Shown: one piece after another, positions 45,799 through 57,392 of the stretch
Position numbering within the stretch: the first letter of the stretch is position 1
Layout: every line of letters starts with the position of its first letter
Notes under the pieces: model-generated
What the model saw: the letters and a program-made list of their open reading frames with translations, nothing else
What the model was told of the DNA's origin: nothing
The model's database searches: none
Translations under genes and position numbers: made by a program
From: Notolepis coatsorum
Lineage: Eukaryota; Chordata; Actinopteri; Aulopiformes; Paralepididae
DNA length: 64,000 nt
Assembly: GCA_963971535.1 (NCBI GenBank)
Contig: OZ020585.1
Location: 155,297,083 to 155,361,082 of the forward strand
Reading direction: 5' to 3'

Positions 45799-46610
45799 GC
45801 ACTGTTGGTGGGTGAGCCTACAATGAATGGACCAATGCAATAGTCTACCAAAGCCCCCCCCTCTCTCTGTCTACCATCACCCCAGACTTTGAGACTCTTG
45901 TCAGGAGCAAACATCATCCCCAGTTATCCCATTAGTTCCCTGCATGTTAAGCTAAGAAGTCTGCTAAGAAGGATATATTATTTATTATTATTTTATTTCA
46001 TTGTGTTTTTAGCCCTTAGTTGCACTTTTGTTGCAACCCCAGTTATCCCATTAGTTCCCCCAAACGTAGGTCTGTTATGTTAAGCTAATAAATCTGCTAA
46101 GAAGCATATTATTTATTATTATTTTATTTCATTGGGTTTTTGGCCCTAGTTGCACTTTTATTGCAATCCCATTAGTTCCCCCAAACTTAGGTCTGTTATG
46201 TTAAGTTAAGAAGTCTGCTAAGAAGCATAATTATTTATTATTATTATTTAATTTCATTGGGTTTTTAGCCCTAGTTGCACTTTTGTTGCAACCCCAGTTA
46301 TCCCATTAGTTCCCCCAAACTTAGGTCTGTTATGTTAAGCTAAGAAATCTGCTAAGAAGCATATTATTTATTATTATTTTATTTCATTGGGTTTTAGCCC
46401 TAGTTGCACTTTTGTTGCCCACTCAGTTATCCCATTAGTTCCCCATGTAGGTATGTTAAGCTAAGAAATCTGCTAAGAAGCATATATTATTTATTATTCT
46501 TTTATTTCATTGGGTTTTTAGCAATAGTTGCACTTTTGTTGCACTGTTGGTGGGTGAGCCTACAATGAATGGACCAATGCAATAGTCTACCAAAGCCCCC
46601 CCCTCTCTCT
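45799..46610. repeat. 70-bp direct repeats flanking a captured 678-bp block
   Basis: The 70 bp from GCACTGTTGGTGGGTGAGCC to CCCCTCTCTCT occur at 45799-45868 and 46541-46610. The 678 bp between them (45868-46545) match 48223-48900 almost base for base, at the same length. Confidence 0.92.
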
Positions 46611-46617
46611 CTATATA

Positions 46618-46719
<102 letters not shown>

Positions 46720-46732
46720 CAGAAACAAACAT

Positions 46733-46830
46733 AGTGGAATGAACTACCCATCCCAGTTAGGACAGCCGAATCCCGTCCAATCTTTCGCCGTCGACTAAAG
46801 ACTCACTTCTTCAACCATTATCTGAAATGA

Positions 46831-46861
<31 letters not shown>

Positions 46862-47056
46862 AACCCCGACTAACCTTAATGTCATGCACTTGTCCTAATA
46901 AACTAACCTACACTGTAACATGCAACACTTTGATGAACATTGTTACTCAGCTGATAGAGTTATACCCTTCTTGCTGTCTTGTCGCACAGAACTTGTAAGT
47001 CGCTTTGGATAAAAGCGTCAGCTAAATGACTAAATGTAAATGTAAATGTAAATAGT
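46733..47056 (+). mobile_element. L2-like LINE 3' end
   Basis: Starts in the last codons of the reverse transcriptase ORF (GTGGAATGAACTACCC; here the family's Trp codon is intact) and ends with CGTCAGCTAAATGACTAAATG and TGTAAA repeats. Close to 6985-7306. Confidence 0.85.
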
Positions 47057-47160
47057 ATCAATGAGAGCATCAATAATACACCTGAGTGATGTCTAGTAAA
47101 AAAAAAAAAAAAAAAAATCATCCTAAGCTACCCCCCCCCAGCTACGCCCCTGAGTAGGAT

Positions 47161-47867
47161 CATTAGTCTTTGAGACAATCCCAAACATGGCAATTACACA
47201 GAGAACAAAGTTTAAACACCTCGGATATGGAGAGGCGTCGCCTCTCACCCCGTTGCTCAGCTGTTGACCCTGGTGTCCGCCAAGCACACCGTACAGCCTC
47301 CTCCTCCATATGTATGAGTCAACATCTTACTGTTTAATTAACATACCATTGGTATGTGCACTCAGGCCGGAGAGCAGGGCTCAAGATTGTCAGGCTGCTA
47401 AACGCTGTAAAATCCAAAGCATTGGTCGAGAATCGTATAATGTAAGTGGATTGGTCATGTCTCTCGTCTCCCAAGAGCAATGTGATGACTTATGTAACCT
47501 CTGATCCATAGGGGCCTCCTGCGAGATATGTGTATGTGTGTTTGCAGTTCTGTGGCTAGCGAGCAGGATAAGAAGGTCTTCGTTGGGTGTCTGGTGTAAA
47601 AGCAGGAGTAACCGTTGGCCTGCTGCCCGTGCGCATTGAATAAACCGAAGCCAACTAATGGGTTACAATACTGGGAGCCGAAGCAGGAGTGAATCTGCAT
47701 GTGCATTCCCACCCTAGGTTCCATTTCTGACAGCCCCGAAGCTGGGTTCAAGATAATTAATGCACTGGGGTAGCAGATAAATGGCGCTGTATGTGTGTGT
47801 GGGCCTTTAGGCCATGGTTGGAGATCTTTATTGGAATCCTATACCTATAGCATGCTGAGCAGAGCTC
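47161..47867. other. no gene recognised
   Basis: Unique-looking sequence between two hAT regions; no convincing coding potential. Confidence 0.5.
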
Positions 47868-48009
47868 AGGACTTGAGACTTGACTTGGACTTGCCTACTC
47901 CAGGACTCGAATTGACAGTTTGGCTGCTGGTCACAGTCGAACCAGACCTGGACCAGTGAAAAAATTGTTGAATTGCAACTGTAGTACACATTTTTGGCAT
48001 GACAAGATA
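47868..48009. repeat. old MITE remnant with GACTTGA repeats
   Basis: GGACTTGAGACTTGACTTGG and variants. The same theme recurs at 49960-50110 and 57825-57975, suggesting decayed copies of a common teleost MITE. Confidence 0.5.
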
Positions 48010-48122
48010 TTTTAGAGCAGTGTTTCTCAACTGGTGGGTCGCGACCCAGTGGGTCGCGGGGCCATTTTGAGTGGGTCGCGGATGTGTGTAAAACAAAAAA
48101 CGTTTTTTTTTTTTTTTTTTTT

Positions 48123-48290
48123 TTTACTACCTATCTTTGTGAAAGTCGCTTTTCAGCTCTGGTCCAGCTGAAGACAAAGCGGAGGAACAGATTGGACATT
48201 GAGCATGACCTCAGAGTTGCTTTGTCTACCATCACCCCAGACTTTGAGACTCTTGTCAGGAGCAAACATCATCCCCAGTTATCCCATTAG
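48123..48290 (+). pseudogene. hAT transposase C-terminal dimerisation fragment
   Basis: Reads TTYLCESRFSALVQLKTKRR, then RNRLDIEHDLRVAL and a stop after PQLSH. This is the conserved end of the hAT dimerisation domain (compare ZBED5-type proteins: YLCE-FS-L...KR-RL). The catalytic domain is missing, so the element cannot move itself; it could be moved by a related full-length transposase. Confidence 0.85.
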
Positions 48291-48900
48291 TTCCCTGCAT
48301 GTTAAGCTAAGAAGTCTGCTAAGAAGGATATATTATTTATTATTATTTTATTTCATTGTGTTTTTAGCCCTTAGTTGCACTTTTGTTGCAACCCCAGTTA
48401 TCCCATTAGTTCCCCCAAACGTAGGTCTGTTATGTTAAGCTAATAAATCTGCTAAGAAGCATATTATTTATTATTATTTTATTTCATTGGGTTTTTGGCC
48501 CTAGTTGCACTTTTATTGCAATCCCATTAGTTCCCCCAAACTTAGGTCTGTTATGTTAAGCTAAGAAGTCTGCTAAGAAGCATAATTATTTATTATTATT
48601 ATTTAATTTCATTGGGTTTTTAGCCCTAGTTGCACTTTTGTTGCAACCCCAGTTATCCCATTAGTTCCCCCAAACTTAGGTCTGTTATGTTAAGCTAAGA
48701 AATCTGCTAAGAAGCATATTATTTATTATTATTTTATTTCATTGGGTTTTAGCCCTAGTTGCACTTTTGTTGCCCACTCAGTTATCCCATTAGTTCCCCA
48801 TGTAGGTATGTTAAGCTAAGAAATCTGCTAAGAAGCATATATTATTTATTATTCTTTTATTTCATTGGGTTTTTAGCAATAGTTGCACTTTTGTTGCACT
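48273..48900. repeat. tandem array, five units of about 120-135 bp
   Basis: Each unit has ATCCCATTAGTTCCCC, GTTATGTTAAGCTAAGAA, TCTGCTAAGAAGCATA, TTATTTATTATTATT and TAGTTGCACTTTTGTTGCA. Unit starts are near 48279, 48399, 48520, 48655 and 48784. The array is duplicated at 45925-46545. Confidence 0.9.
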
Positions 48901-49235
48901 TTTTTGTGTTTATTTCATGTTTTGAAAGATTGCGTATTACTGCAATTTCTTTTTTACATAAATCATAGTGGTTAAACATTTTGGGTCGCGACTTAATGAC
49001 TAAGGAAAATGTTGGGTCCCGAGGCTAGACCAGTTGAGAACCACTGTTTTAGAGGATACTAAGCTAAATGTCAGAGCTAAGCTATATGAGCACTGAGACA
49101 TAAACTGACTGATATTTTGTGCAACATCTTACATTTCTATTGTGTTTTGGAAGATTCTTGCACAGCAATAACATTGTATTGTTAACATTGCTAATTTGTA
49201 CTGCCAAAACGAAAGTCTTGTTGATACACAAAGTA

Positions 49236-49930
49236 GTATTCGCCATCAAAACGAAGACGGCTATTCTCAGTACTCGCTCCACAATGGTGGATCGAACTCC
49301 CCACCACAGTCAGGACAGCTGAAACCCGGCCAATTTCCCACCTCTATTTCCCACCTCTATATCCTAAATAATATCTGAACAAAATAAAAATAAATAACCC
49401 TTACATACTGTCTTTTTACTATTATTTACCCTAATACTATGCTACCATTCTTATACTCAGTGTTGCAGTGCTGGTATAACTCGGTATAACGGCGTTATAC
49501 CTCGCTCACTGAGGCTGAAGTACGCGCAATCGCTTTTTACATGGCATTATCCAACCGGACTCCCGGAGAAGCATGCAGCTGCAGAGCCGCAGAGCCAGCG
49601 GCGCTCTCTGGGCCGCGCGCTGACGGCCGCGCTGTGAGGCAATAGTATCCAGCTGCAGGACGAGAGCAGCCAAAAAAAACTGTGCATGCGCGCGCACGCG
49701 CGTGGAGCGTTTGACCTACTGTCAATTTGCCACTGCACCACTGCTTATACTACTACTTATCTTGCTAATATGTCTACAGTATACTACTACAGTAACACTC
49801 AAGATCGATACTTTGACGAACAATGCCACTGACCCTTAGCTGCCAGAGATGTACCCCTCCTGGTGACTTGTTTTTCACAATCTGTAAGTCACTTTGGATA
49901 AATGTACACGATTGTACACGATAAATTATA
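49236..49930 (+). mobile_element. diverged L2-like LINE 3' end, split by a hAT MITE
   Basis: Left part has TATTCTCAGTACTCGCTCC and ACAATGGTGGATCGAACTCC (end of reverse transcriptase). After the MITE it ends with AATCTGTAAGTCACTTTGG. More diverged than the copies at 6168 and 46733, so older. Confidence 0.75.
49458..49743. mobile_element. hAT MITE, 286 bp
   Basis: Ends CAGTGTTGCAGTG and CACTGCACCACTG. Perfect 8-bp duplication CTTATACT (49450-49457, 49744-49751). Confidence 0.9.
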
Positions 49931-49959
49931 CAAATTGTATTTTAATATTTTTTTTCTCA

Positions 49960-50110
49960 ACTTTTTCTTGAGATTTGACGATATAGACTTGCGACTTGAC
50001 TTTACACTTGTCACAAGGCTTGACTTGAGACAGCCTAAATGACTTGAGACTTGACCTGGACTTGCTCTAAATTACTTGAGACTTGGACTTGTGATGAAAG
50101 ACTTAAAAGC
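49960..50110. repeat. old MITE remnant with GACTTGA repeats
   Basis: Same theme as 47868-48009 (GACTTGAGACTTGACCTGG). Possibly the two parts of one element separated by later insertions. Confidence 0.5.
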
Positions 50111-50274
50111 AGGTCTGGTGCTTTACTGTTGAGCTTTCTGGATGTATTGACAGCCTAACTCAACCAAATACCTGGTGCTTTATTGTCGACCTTTATGGAT
50201 GTATTGACATTTATTTATTCTCGAAATTGACATTGAGGTTTTACGATGGGACCAGTGGTCGCAGAGCTTCCACA

Positions 50275-51140
50275 TTAACACTTTCAGTGCCACCAGGGGG
50301 CGCACGACTTAGTGCTTGAATGCCACCATCGGCGCCAATGTTAACGTTAATATCGCCTAATCTATGTTTTAAATGATGGCTATGTGTCTAATCTGCCCGT
50401 CGCTTATCAAAGAATCATTTTCCAGTCAGTGCTGTCAAGGCAGATTGGTTTTTTATCGCTTCATTTCCGTTTGAGAGCATTTTGAAACGCGCCCGTTTTC
50501 AGGTGAAAAACAGTCCATTCTGTCGCCCGTTTTCAGGTGAAAAACAGTCCATTCTGTGATAATCGCCTTTTACTGGAATATTCCAGAACGTTGATATTTG
50601 TCCGCCTATTTATGAATTGTTTTCAAATAAACGCTAGATGATCAATAGTATACGTGCACGCACGCACATTCGAGGCGCGCGCTGATAATAGCCGTTTTCA
50701 TTTCCTCATGGATTTTACAGTGAAACCGATAGAGCACATTTCACAAAACAGCTTATATCTTCATGAAAACGAGTCTGATTATCCTAACACTGATAACATA
50801 GATTCCTTACCTGACATCAGATGGTATCCAAATGGTATATTCCAATTCCTGATCACCATTCGAAAAAATCGATAAGTGTATAGATCCAACGTGTGTACAG
50901 TAGAACACATGATTCCCCGCGGCTCAGAGGCTCCAGAATGAACTCTGGTAACCCCGTGGACTGGAAAATGTGGACTGGAATATTTTTTTTCCCCCATCCA
51001 TTTTCATTGAGTCCATTCCATTTACCATTTACCATCTGGGAGACGATAGGGGACGCTTTTTTCACATCTGATCGCCGGAGGCCCTTGGGTAGGCTAGGGT
51101 AGGCTCGTGTGATGCAATATGATTTCAGATCGCTAAAAAG
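50275..51140. mobile_element. piggyBac-like element, right end lost
   Basis: Starts at TTAA (50275-50278) with CACTTTCAGTGCCACC and matches the element at 60614-62888 for about 850 bp. It breaks off near 51140 before the right terminus. It lacks the solo LTR of its sister and shows the empty site at 50385-50400. No transposase recognised. Confidence 0.78.
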
Positions 51141-51256
51141 AAAAAAACGTAACTTGAGTGCTACATACTTGAGTGCATATTAGCATAGTAAGTAATACTA
51201 TAGGCAAGGTATATTCCTTAGTAGCAGAGTGCATGCTTGTAAAAGACAGTACAAAG

Positions 51257-51920
51257 TAGGGATGTCCCGATCCGATCACGTGATCGGGATCGGGGCCGAT
51301 CACGTGATTTTCCGAAGATCGGGATCGGCAAAAAATAAATAAAAAAAATCTGCCAATTTTTTTTTATTTTTTTTTTTTCAACAAACATGACCATGTTCAC
51401 GTCTTAAACTCATACTGGGGCCTTATTTTTGGTTTTAAATTGCATATCATCATTCATTTATTTATTGTCACACAGAGCAGAAGAATTTTGCCAAAACAAA
51501 CCAATAGTATCCAGCTGCAGAACGGCAGATCAGCCACACTCTCAGACCCAAATAAAAAAAAAATATTAAATTTTTTTTAATCCCAATTTCTCACATTACA
51601 TTCACCCTGAATGTTGATGTTATCCAGGTGAAAAGTTAACTTCATAAATAATTTGATGTATAATTAAATCAAAGGAAATGCGTTTGGGTCTGAGAGTGTG
51701 GCTGGTCTGCCGTTCTGCAGCTGGATACTATTGGTTTGTTTTGGCAAAATTCTTCTGCTCTGTGTGACAATAAATAAATGAATGATGATATGCAATTTAA
51801 AACCAAAACTAAGGCCTCAGTATGAGTTTAAGACGTGAACATGGTCATGTTTGTTGAATAAAAAAAAATATATCGGATCGGGAAATATCGGTATCGGTTG
51901 ATACTCAAAATCACATGATC
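51257..51920. mobile_element. hAT-like foldback element, one terminus seen
   Basis: Starts TAGGGATGTCCCGATCCGAT. Two near-identical arms of about 190 bp (about 51375-51555 against 51685-51865) pair around a short AT-rich spacer. The right terminus and target duplication were not found. Confidence 0.65.
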
Positions 51921-52344
51921 AGTGTATAATTCTTCTCTATAGTTTTTCAGAAAAGGAGATACACAGCTGTCCTGTTGTGATTAGCATACGTATAGCTGGG
52001 TAAGGATTGGGGTCAGTTCTGTCCTTGAAGCATGTGCAATTGAAAAGGCATTACAGTAGTGACATCAATGTGTGCGTTAGGAACTGGATACTACTGTATT
52101 ATCAAATATAGAACTGTCAGTTATGATATAGCCTATAACCCACTGAACATGCCACGTATGGCAAAGAAGTCTTGATGATGAGAGCTGAAAGAAAATCTAG
52201 TTGTGATGAACAGATGCCCTTTTGTTGTGTCATAAACACTGTATTTTTCCACTCCTTGTAATTGCATTACAGTTCATTTTCCGGTCAAGAGATGTTGTAC
52301 AAATGAAGTCCAATGAAATGCACCAGTATAGTGGGGTAGAGCGT
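51921..52344. other. no gene recognised
   Basis: Unique-looking sequence before the minisatellite. Confidence 0.45.
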
Positions 52345-52884
52345 GGCACAGCTCAGCACATTGCAGAACTGGTTAGATCTGGCACAGCTCAGCACATTGC
52401 AGAACTGGTTAGATCTGGAACAGCTCAGCACGTTGCAGAACTGGTTAGCTCTGGAACAGCTCAGCACATTGCAGAACTGGTTTGATCTGGAACAGCTCAG
52501 CACATTGCAGAACTGGTTAGATCTGGAACAGCTCAGCATATTGCAGAACTGGTTAAATCTGGAACAGCTCAGCACATTGCAGAACTGGTTAGATCTGGAA
52601 CAGCTCAGCACATTGCAGAACTGGTTAGCTCTGGAACAGCTCAGCACATTGCAGAACTGGTTAGATCTGGCACAGCTCAGCATATTGCAGAACTGGTTAG
52701 ATCTGGAACAGCTCAGCATATTGCAGAACTGGTTAAATCTGGAACAGCTCAGCACGTTGCAGAACTGGTTAGATCTGGCACAGCTCAGCATATTGCAGAA
52801 CTGGTTAGCTCTGGAACAGCTCAGCACATTGCAGAACTGGTTAAATCTGGAACAGCTCAGCACGTTGCAGAACTGGTTAGCTCT
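52345..52884. repeat. minisatellite, 15 units of exactly 36 bp
   Basis: The unit begins GGAACAGCTCAGCACATTGC and continues AGAACTGGTTAGATCT, with variants at a few fixed positions (GGC/GGA, CAC/CAT, ATTG/GTTG, AGAT/AGCT/AAAT). Every unit is 36 bp, a multiple of three, so both strands stay open (LEQLSTLQNWLD on plus, SNQFCNVLSCSR on minus). No start context, signal or homology supports a real protein. Confidence 0.97.
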
Positions 52885-53075
52885 GGCAAGTTGAGGCACG
52901 ATGCACCAAAATGAAAAGTACCATGAACTGAAATTACTTTTAGTGTATATACCATAATTATTACAACATTACTAATAGTTCCATATGAATCTACATATTA
53001 GTAGTCATATGACTCAATAATTGGCAACTGAATGTAGGAGCGTAGATCTCATTTGCTGGTAGGGATATTAGTTGG

Positions 53076-53325
53076 GGCGACAGTGGCTCGGGAGGTAGAG
53101 CAGTCGTCTGGTAAACCGGAGGTTCCCGGTTTGATACCCGCTCCTCCCAGGCAGTGTGTCAAAGTGCCCTTGAGCAAGACACTTAACCCCTAATTTATCC
53201 TGATGAGCAGGTTGGCACCTTGCATGGTTACCTCCGCCATCGGTGTGTGTGAGTGAATGGGTAAAAGTGTGAGGAACAAATTGTAAAGCACTTTGGATAA
53301 AAGCGCTATATAAAAATGCACCATA
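53076..53325 (+). mobile_element. tRNA-derived SINE with L2-type tail
   Basis: Head GGGGCGACAGTGGCTCGGG (A-box region) and GGTTTGATACCC (B box), then CCCTTGAGCAAGACACTTAA and a tail TTGTAAAGCACTTTGGATAA followed by AAGCGCTATATAAAAATGC. It lies between the minisatellite and the vwc2l exon. Confidence 0.78.
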
Positions 53326-53464
53326 GTTGAATACCATATGCATATTGTTATTAGGCAAAGATCGGCAAAAAGGCATTAGTGACAGCAGTTTAAACTATGT
53401 GCACTGCTTGACAGTCTGCTCAAGTCTTACCACTGACCCTGCTGCACTGCACTGATAGAGGTGA

Positions 53465-53764
<300 letters not shown>

Positions 53765-54164
53765 TGAAGCCAATTGATGACTGGGCCTTTTTCGGAGGAT
53801 GAGGACGTAATTGATGTTTTATGAATTAAAATCATTACCTTGGGCCTGTTGGCCACTAATGGGCGCTACTAGCTTTAATTATAAATGACACACTAAGCAG
53901 AGTAAACATTGGCCCATTGATTAAGGCCATGGTGGGAGGGACTAATGGCTGCCTGGAGAGCCCTTCGTCTCCCAATGCCCTGATGCCCTTGTCAGACACA
54001 ACCAATCCTCAAATTAGAATTATAGGATTCCTATGGCTCATTGGCTATTTACAAGGCGATGCGGGAGATTTTCCTTAGCCAGCCCCTGACCCTGAGGGAC
54101 GGAGTTTTATGGCTGAAATGACAGTAACTGCTGCTGTGGAACATGATGGGACAAGCTGGAGGCC

Positions 54165-54325
54165 TGGGCCCATATTCATCACACGTCTATGAAAAGGAGT
54201 GGGCTACTGATCCAGGATCACTGCTCGGGTCACATGACCGTTATACACCCTCGCTATGACCTGTGAGCCAATCTGGTCTCAGATCAGCTCTTCTACGTTA
54301 AGATGCATGGTAAACACAGGCCCTG
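54165..54325. mobile_element. palindromic MITE remnant
   Basis: Imperfect inverted ends GGGCCCATATTCATC and ACACAGGCCC, with CTACTGATCCAGGATCA and GATCAGCTCTTCTACG as paired inner parts. This resembles the common teleost palindrome that starts GGGCCCGTATTCATAAAG. Family not assigned. Confidence 0.55.
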
Positions 54326-55839
54326 GAATCATAGAAAATGGTGACAGTAGTGACAATGAGAGTGGTGGAAGACAAGATTGACAGATCTGAAGCTCCACTC
54401 TCTCTTAGCTTGACCAACGAAAGCTACAGTTGTAATTGGAGGGATAAGAAAAGAGGATATCCTCTAATTAATGCATAAATAATTAAAGAGACTTAAAAAA
54501 AAAAAATCCACAAACCTTTTATTTACCCTACAGATCAATATTACAATTTACTCTGGGTTTATCTCTACGTGATCAGGAGACTCAGGTGCATAAAAACGTG
54601 ATCATGATCATGTCTCTAGTACCCCCACAACCCGACCTACGAGCAAATCTATGAAGTGGAGCACTAACTAACTAACCACTAATAAGCTACAAAACCAAAA
54701 TGTCTATCATATCAAAACACAATCTAGGGATGTATAGGAATAAAAAAAAATAAAAAATAAAAAAAAACATCTAGAATTTGCCCACCCAGATGGTACCAAA
54801 TCGTCCAATTTGGTTTGTCATGTCATCCCAAAATAAATGAGTTTAAGCAGACCTGTCCATGGTGCTGAATCTTTTGGCCAAGGTTAGGCACTGTGTGCCA
54901 GTGAAAATAATTTCAGACATAGGAATATTTTTAGAGTGAGAAATTAAGTTGTATTTAATGTTTAGTTAAGAGAATAGAACTTGCATTCTCATATACACTT
55001 TTCATTGACCGTGTTTCCAGCGTCTACTCCTCATGGACCTGACGAAACGTTATAAATTAAAAGTTTATTCTGGAGCATATGAGTGTGCTGGTTCTATTCT
55101 CTTTATTGTGATTATTACCTAACCCAACGGATCACCGGAGACGTTGGCAATGACACCCCTTATAAATGCACTTAGTTACCACCAATTATCTGAAGACGTA
55201 AATAACGTCACTTTAACTGCCTATGGCAATTAGCGCCGATCTTTGTGAATTGGAGTGTTTTTGCAAGGAGGCGCATTTGCATAGAAACATTTTACGCCCA
55301 TATTACCTCATTTAAATACCCGCAAATAGCATGGATGCACTGATGATGGCAACGCAGTTAGCACAGTATTTCACCCTTTGCGAGTGCTTTCTGAATAGCA
55401 AGGTTTGTTTTGGGGCTATTTGCGTCAGAAAAAGCCATGCAATCCCTTTGTGAATTCGCCCCTCAGTCTTTTCAACAGTGTCATGGCAGAATCCAGCGAT
55501 TTGTTTGGTTCATGTCCTTTGAATAGAGGTGTGATATAAGAGACGAGCACAACTAAAGAAAACGACTCTCCTCCAGCAGGTTTTTAGCTTCTCCCCTCGT
55601 AGCACCGTCTGGTCACCGTCACCTATATTCTCCAACTCCACGGATAGGGATGAAGGAATCGCTGAGGCTGAGGAGAATTCTGGTGGTCCAGTACTACCCA
55701 CACATTCTTTCACACTTATCCGTCTTCTCCCCTCTCCCTCTCTCTACTGCACTCTTTTTCTCACTTACACATGCGCGCGCACACACGCAAGCTAGCCCGC
55801 AGCAGCTGGATGGAGGGAGAGCTAATCCGGACAGACAGG

Positions 55840-56160
55840 ATATGGTGACACCCTCGCGGCGGTGGCATTTCAGGCCGTCTCCAGAACCCCACCACCATGG
55901 GGAGCTTGGGCCTCTGCTTCGTCTGCCAGAGGACACCTCTCTGGGGTTGGATGTGTAGGAGCGAGGGGGGGCGTGGACGGGGCGTGGACGGGGTCGACAG
56001 GGTAAGATTGGTGGAGGAGGGAGCGGTGCTGCTTAGCGCTAAACCGCGGCCGCGGGATGGCGATAATGAAACAATCGCCACAACCACACTCCAGGCGAAC
56101 GTCTCTGTAGCACGCCGGTGCTCCCCCCCCTGCTTCTCACTTCACCTGCTGCGGAGATGA
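55840..56160. promoter_or_regulatory. CpG-rich patch in the vwc2l intron, possible CpG island
   Basis: Rich in CpG, including CTCGCGGCGGTGG, GCGTGGACGGGGCGTGGACG and the NotI site GCGGCCGC at about 56047. It contrasts with the AT-rich surroundings. Regulatory role is a guess from composition; no promoter motif was identified. Confidence 0.35.
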
Positions 56161-57066
56161 ATGGGCAGCGTTTCAAGCCTGCCGGTGGTGGCTCCTCCAA
56201 TTGGAACACAGCGCCGGTGGAAGAAGCAGCTCTCACACGCTTCGTCTGGCACACTTTAACTAAGGCGTTTTGACGGAAAGACAGAGACATCAGGCGCGGC
56301 TCAATTCTCTCCTCCCCGGGCCAGCAGAGACTCGGGCAAACTACTGCAGTCATGCAGTATATCACAAATGATATAAAGTCACTCTGGTGAATAGTTCTAA
56401 TTATGCAAGATTTGTTAACAATACTTGATGATAACCTGGAATTGACAAGGAATATATGTATTGTATGTGACCAGTAAGGATGAATCATGCATAGACCTGT
56501 CAGCTCATTCTGTGGCCTGACTGACTGTGGTGCACTACCATAGAGGCCATTAAAGTCAACGTTGCATGCCTAAACACTGGTAGGGTGTTTCCTTATGCAA
56601 ATTCAGGTGTACGAGAATTTGCTTTCAGTTTAAGAATTCCGGGGAGCGCAGCTGAGAACGCTTTGGCTATTTACGAACACCTTTTCATGCGTTCAGGCAT
56701 CCAGAGGAGATCTTTCATAAGTTTGTTCTTACAAACTTCTTACAAAGATAGTTACGAAGATATTTATGTACACTTTCGATCATGAGGTCCAATGATTCTG
56801 CTCAACACAGTGATGGACAAGCAGCAGTGATGCAGGATTTGAGGTATAAAGCAGGTCAATTTGCATGGATGCACTGCACTCCTTGCATCGAAGCTATCGA
56901 GCCATCATATTTGAGCGAAATAGATTTGAATTGAATCAGAGTTTATTTACGTAGTTTCGGGAGAACTCTATTAACTTAATTAGGAATTTAGGAATTAGGA
57001 CTTAATTAACCTGAATGCCTGGATAGGTCAGTGACCGTCAGTCTGTAGAGTATCAGACTTTTATCA

Positions 57067-57392
57067 TGCAGCATGGTGGTGCAGTGGTTAGCACTGTTGC
57101 CTCACAGCATGAAGGTACTGGGTTCAAACCCCAGCAGGGGGCCTTTTTTGCATGCTCTCCCCATGTTTGCGTGGGTTTCCTCCGGGTACTCCAGTTTCCC
57201 CCACACCATGAAAAACATGCATGCTAGGTATATAATACTCCTGCCATTGCCCTTGACCAAGGTACTGGCATTACAACTGGAGTTGGTCCCTGGGCGCCGC
57301 ACTGTGTGGCTGCCCACTGCTCCTAAATAGTTAGGATGGATCAAATGCAGAGGACAAATTTCCCCAAGGGGATTAATAAACGTACTTCTTTC
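57067..57392 (+). mobile_element. tRNA-derived SINE (teleost GGTGGTGCAGTGGTTAGCAC type)
   Basis: A box in GTGGTGCAGTGGTTAGCAC, B box in GGGTTCAAACCCC, then CATGCTCTCCCCATGTTTGC, GTGGGTTTCCTCCGGGTACT and a TTTC-type tail after GGGATTAATAAACG. Confidence 0.78.

Larger units (their letters stand above)
48018..49046 (+). mobile_element. hAT element with transposase remnant (CAGTGTTTCTCAACTGG family)
   Basis: Ends CAGTGTTTCTCAACTGG and CCAGTTGAGAACCACTG with GGTCGCGAC near both. Perfect 8-bp duplication TTTTAGAG (48010-48017, 49047-49054). Internally deleted: a short 3' piece of transposase is followed by a five-unit tandem array. Confidence 0.94.

Noticed and set aside
50654-50875. Open frame shared by the two piggyBac-like elements (SQNSLYLHENESDYPNTDN, also at 62350)
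   Set aside because: No piggyBac transposase motif. Similarity follows from the elements being sister copies.
52285-52899. Long opposing open frames (about 180 and 200 codons) over the minisatellite
   Set aside because: They arise because the 36-bp unit is a multiple of three and lacks stops on both strands. No start context, homology or signal supports a protein.
55640-56160. Open frames in the GC-rich vwc2l intron as further exons
   Set aside because: No VWC cysteine pattern and no convincing splice sites; GC-rich sequence gives long frames by chance.
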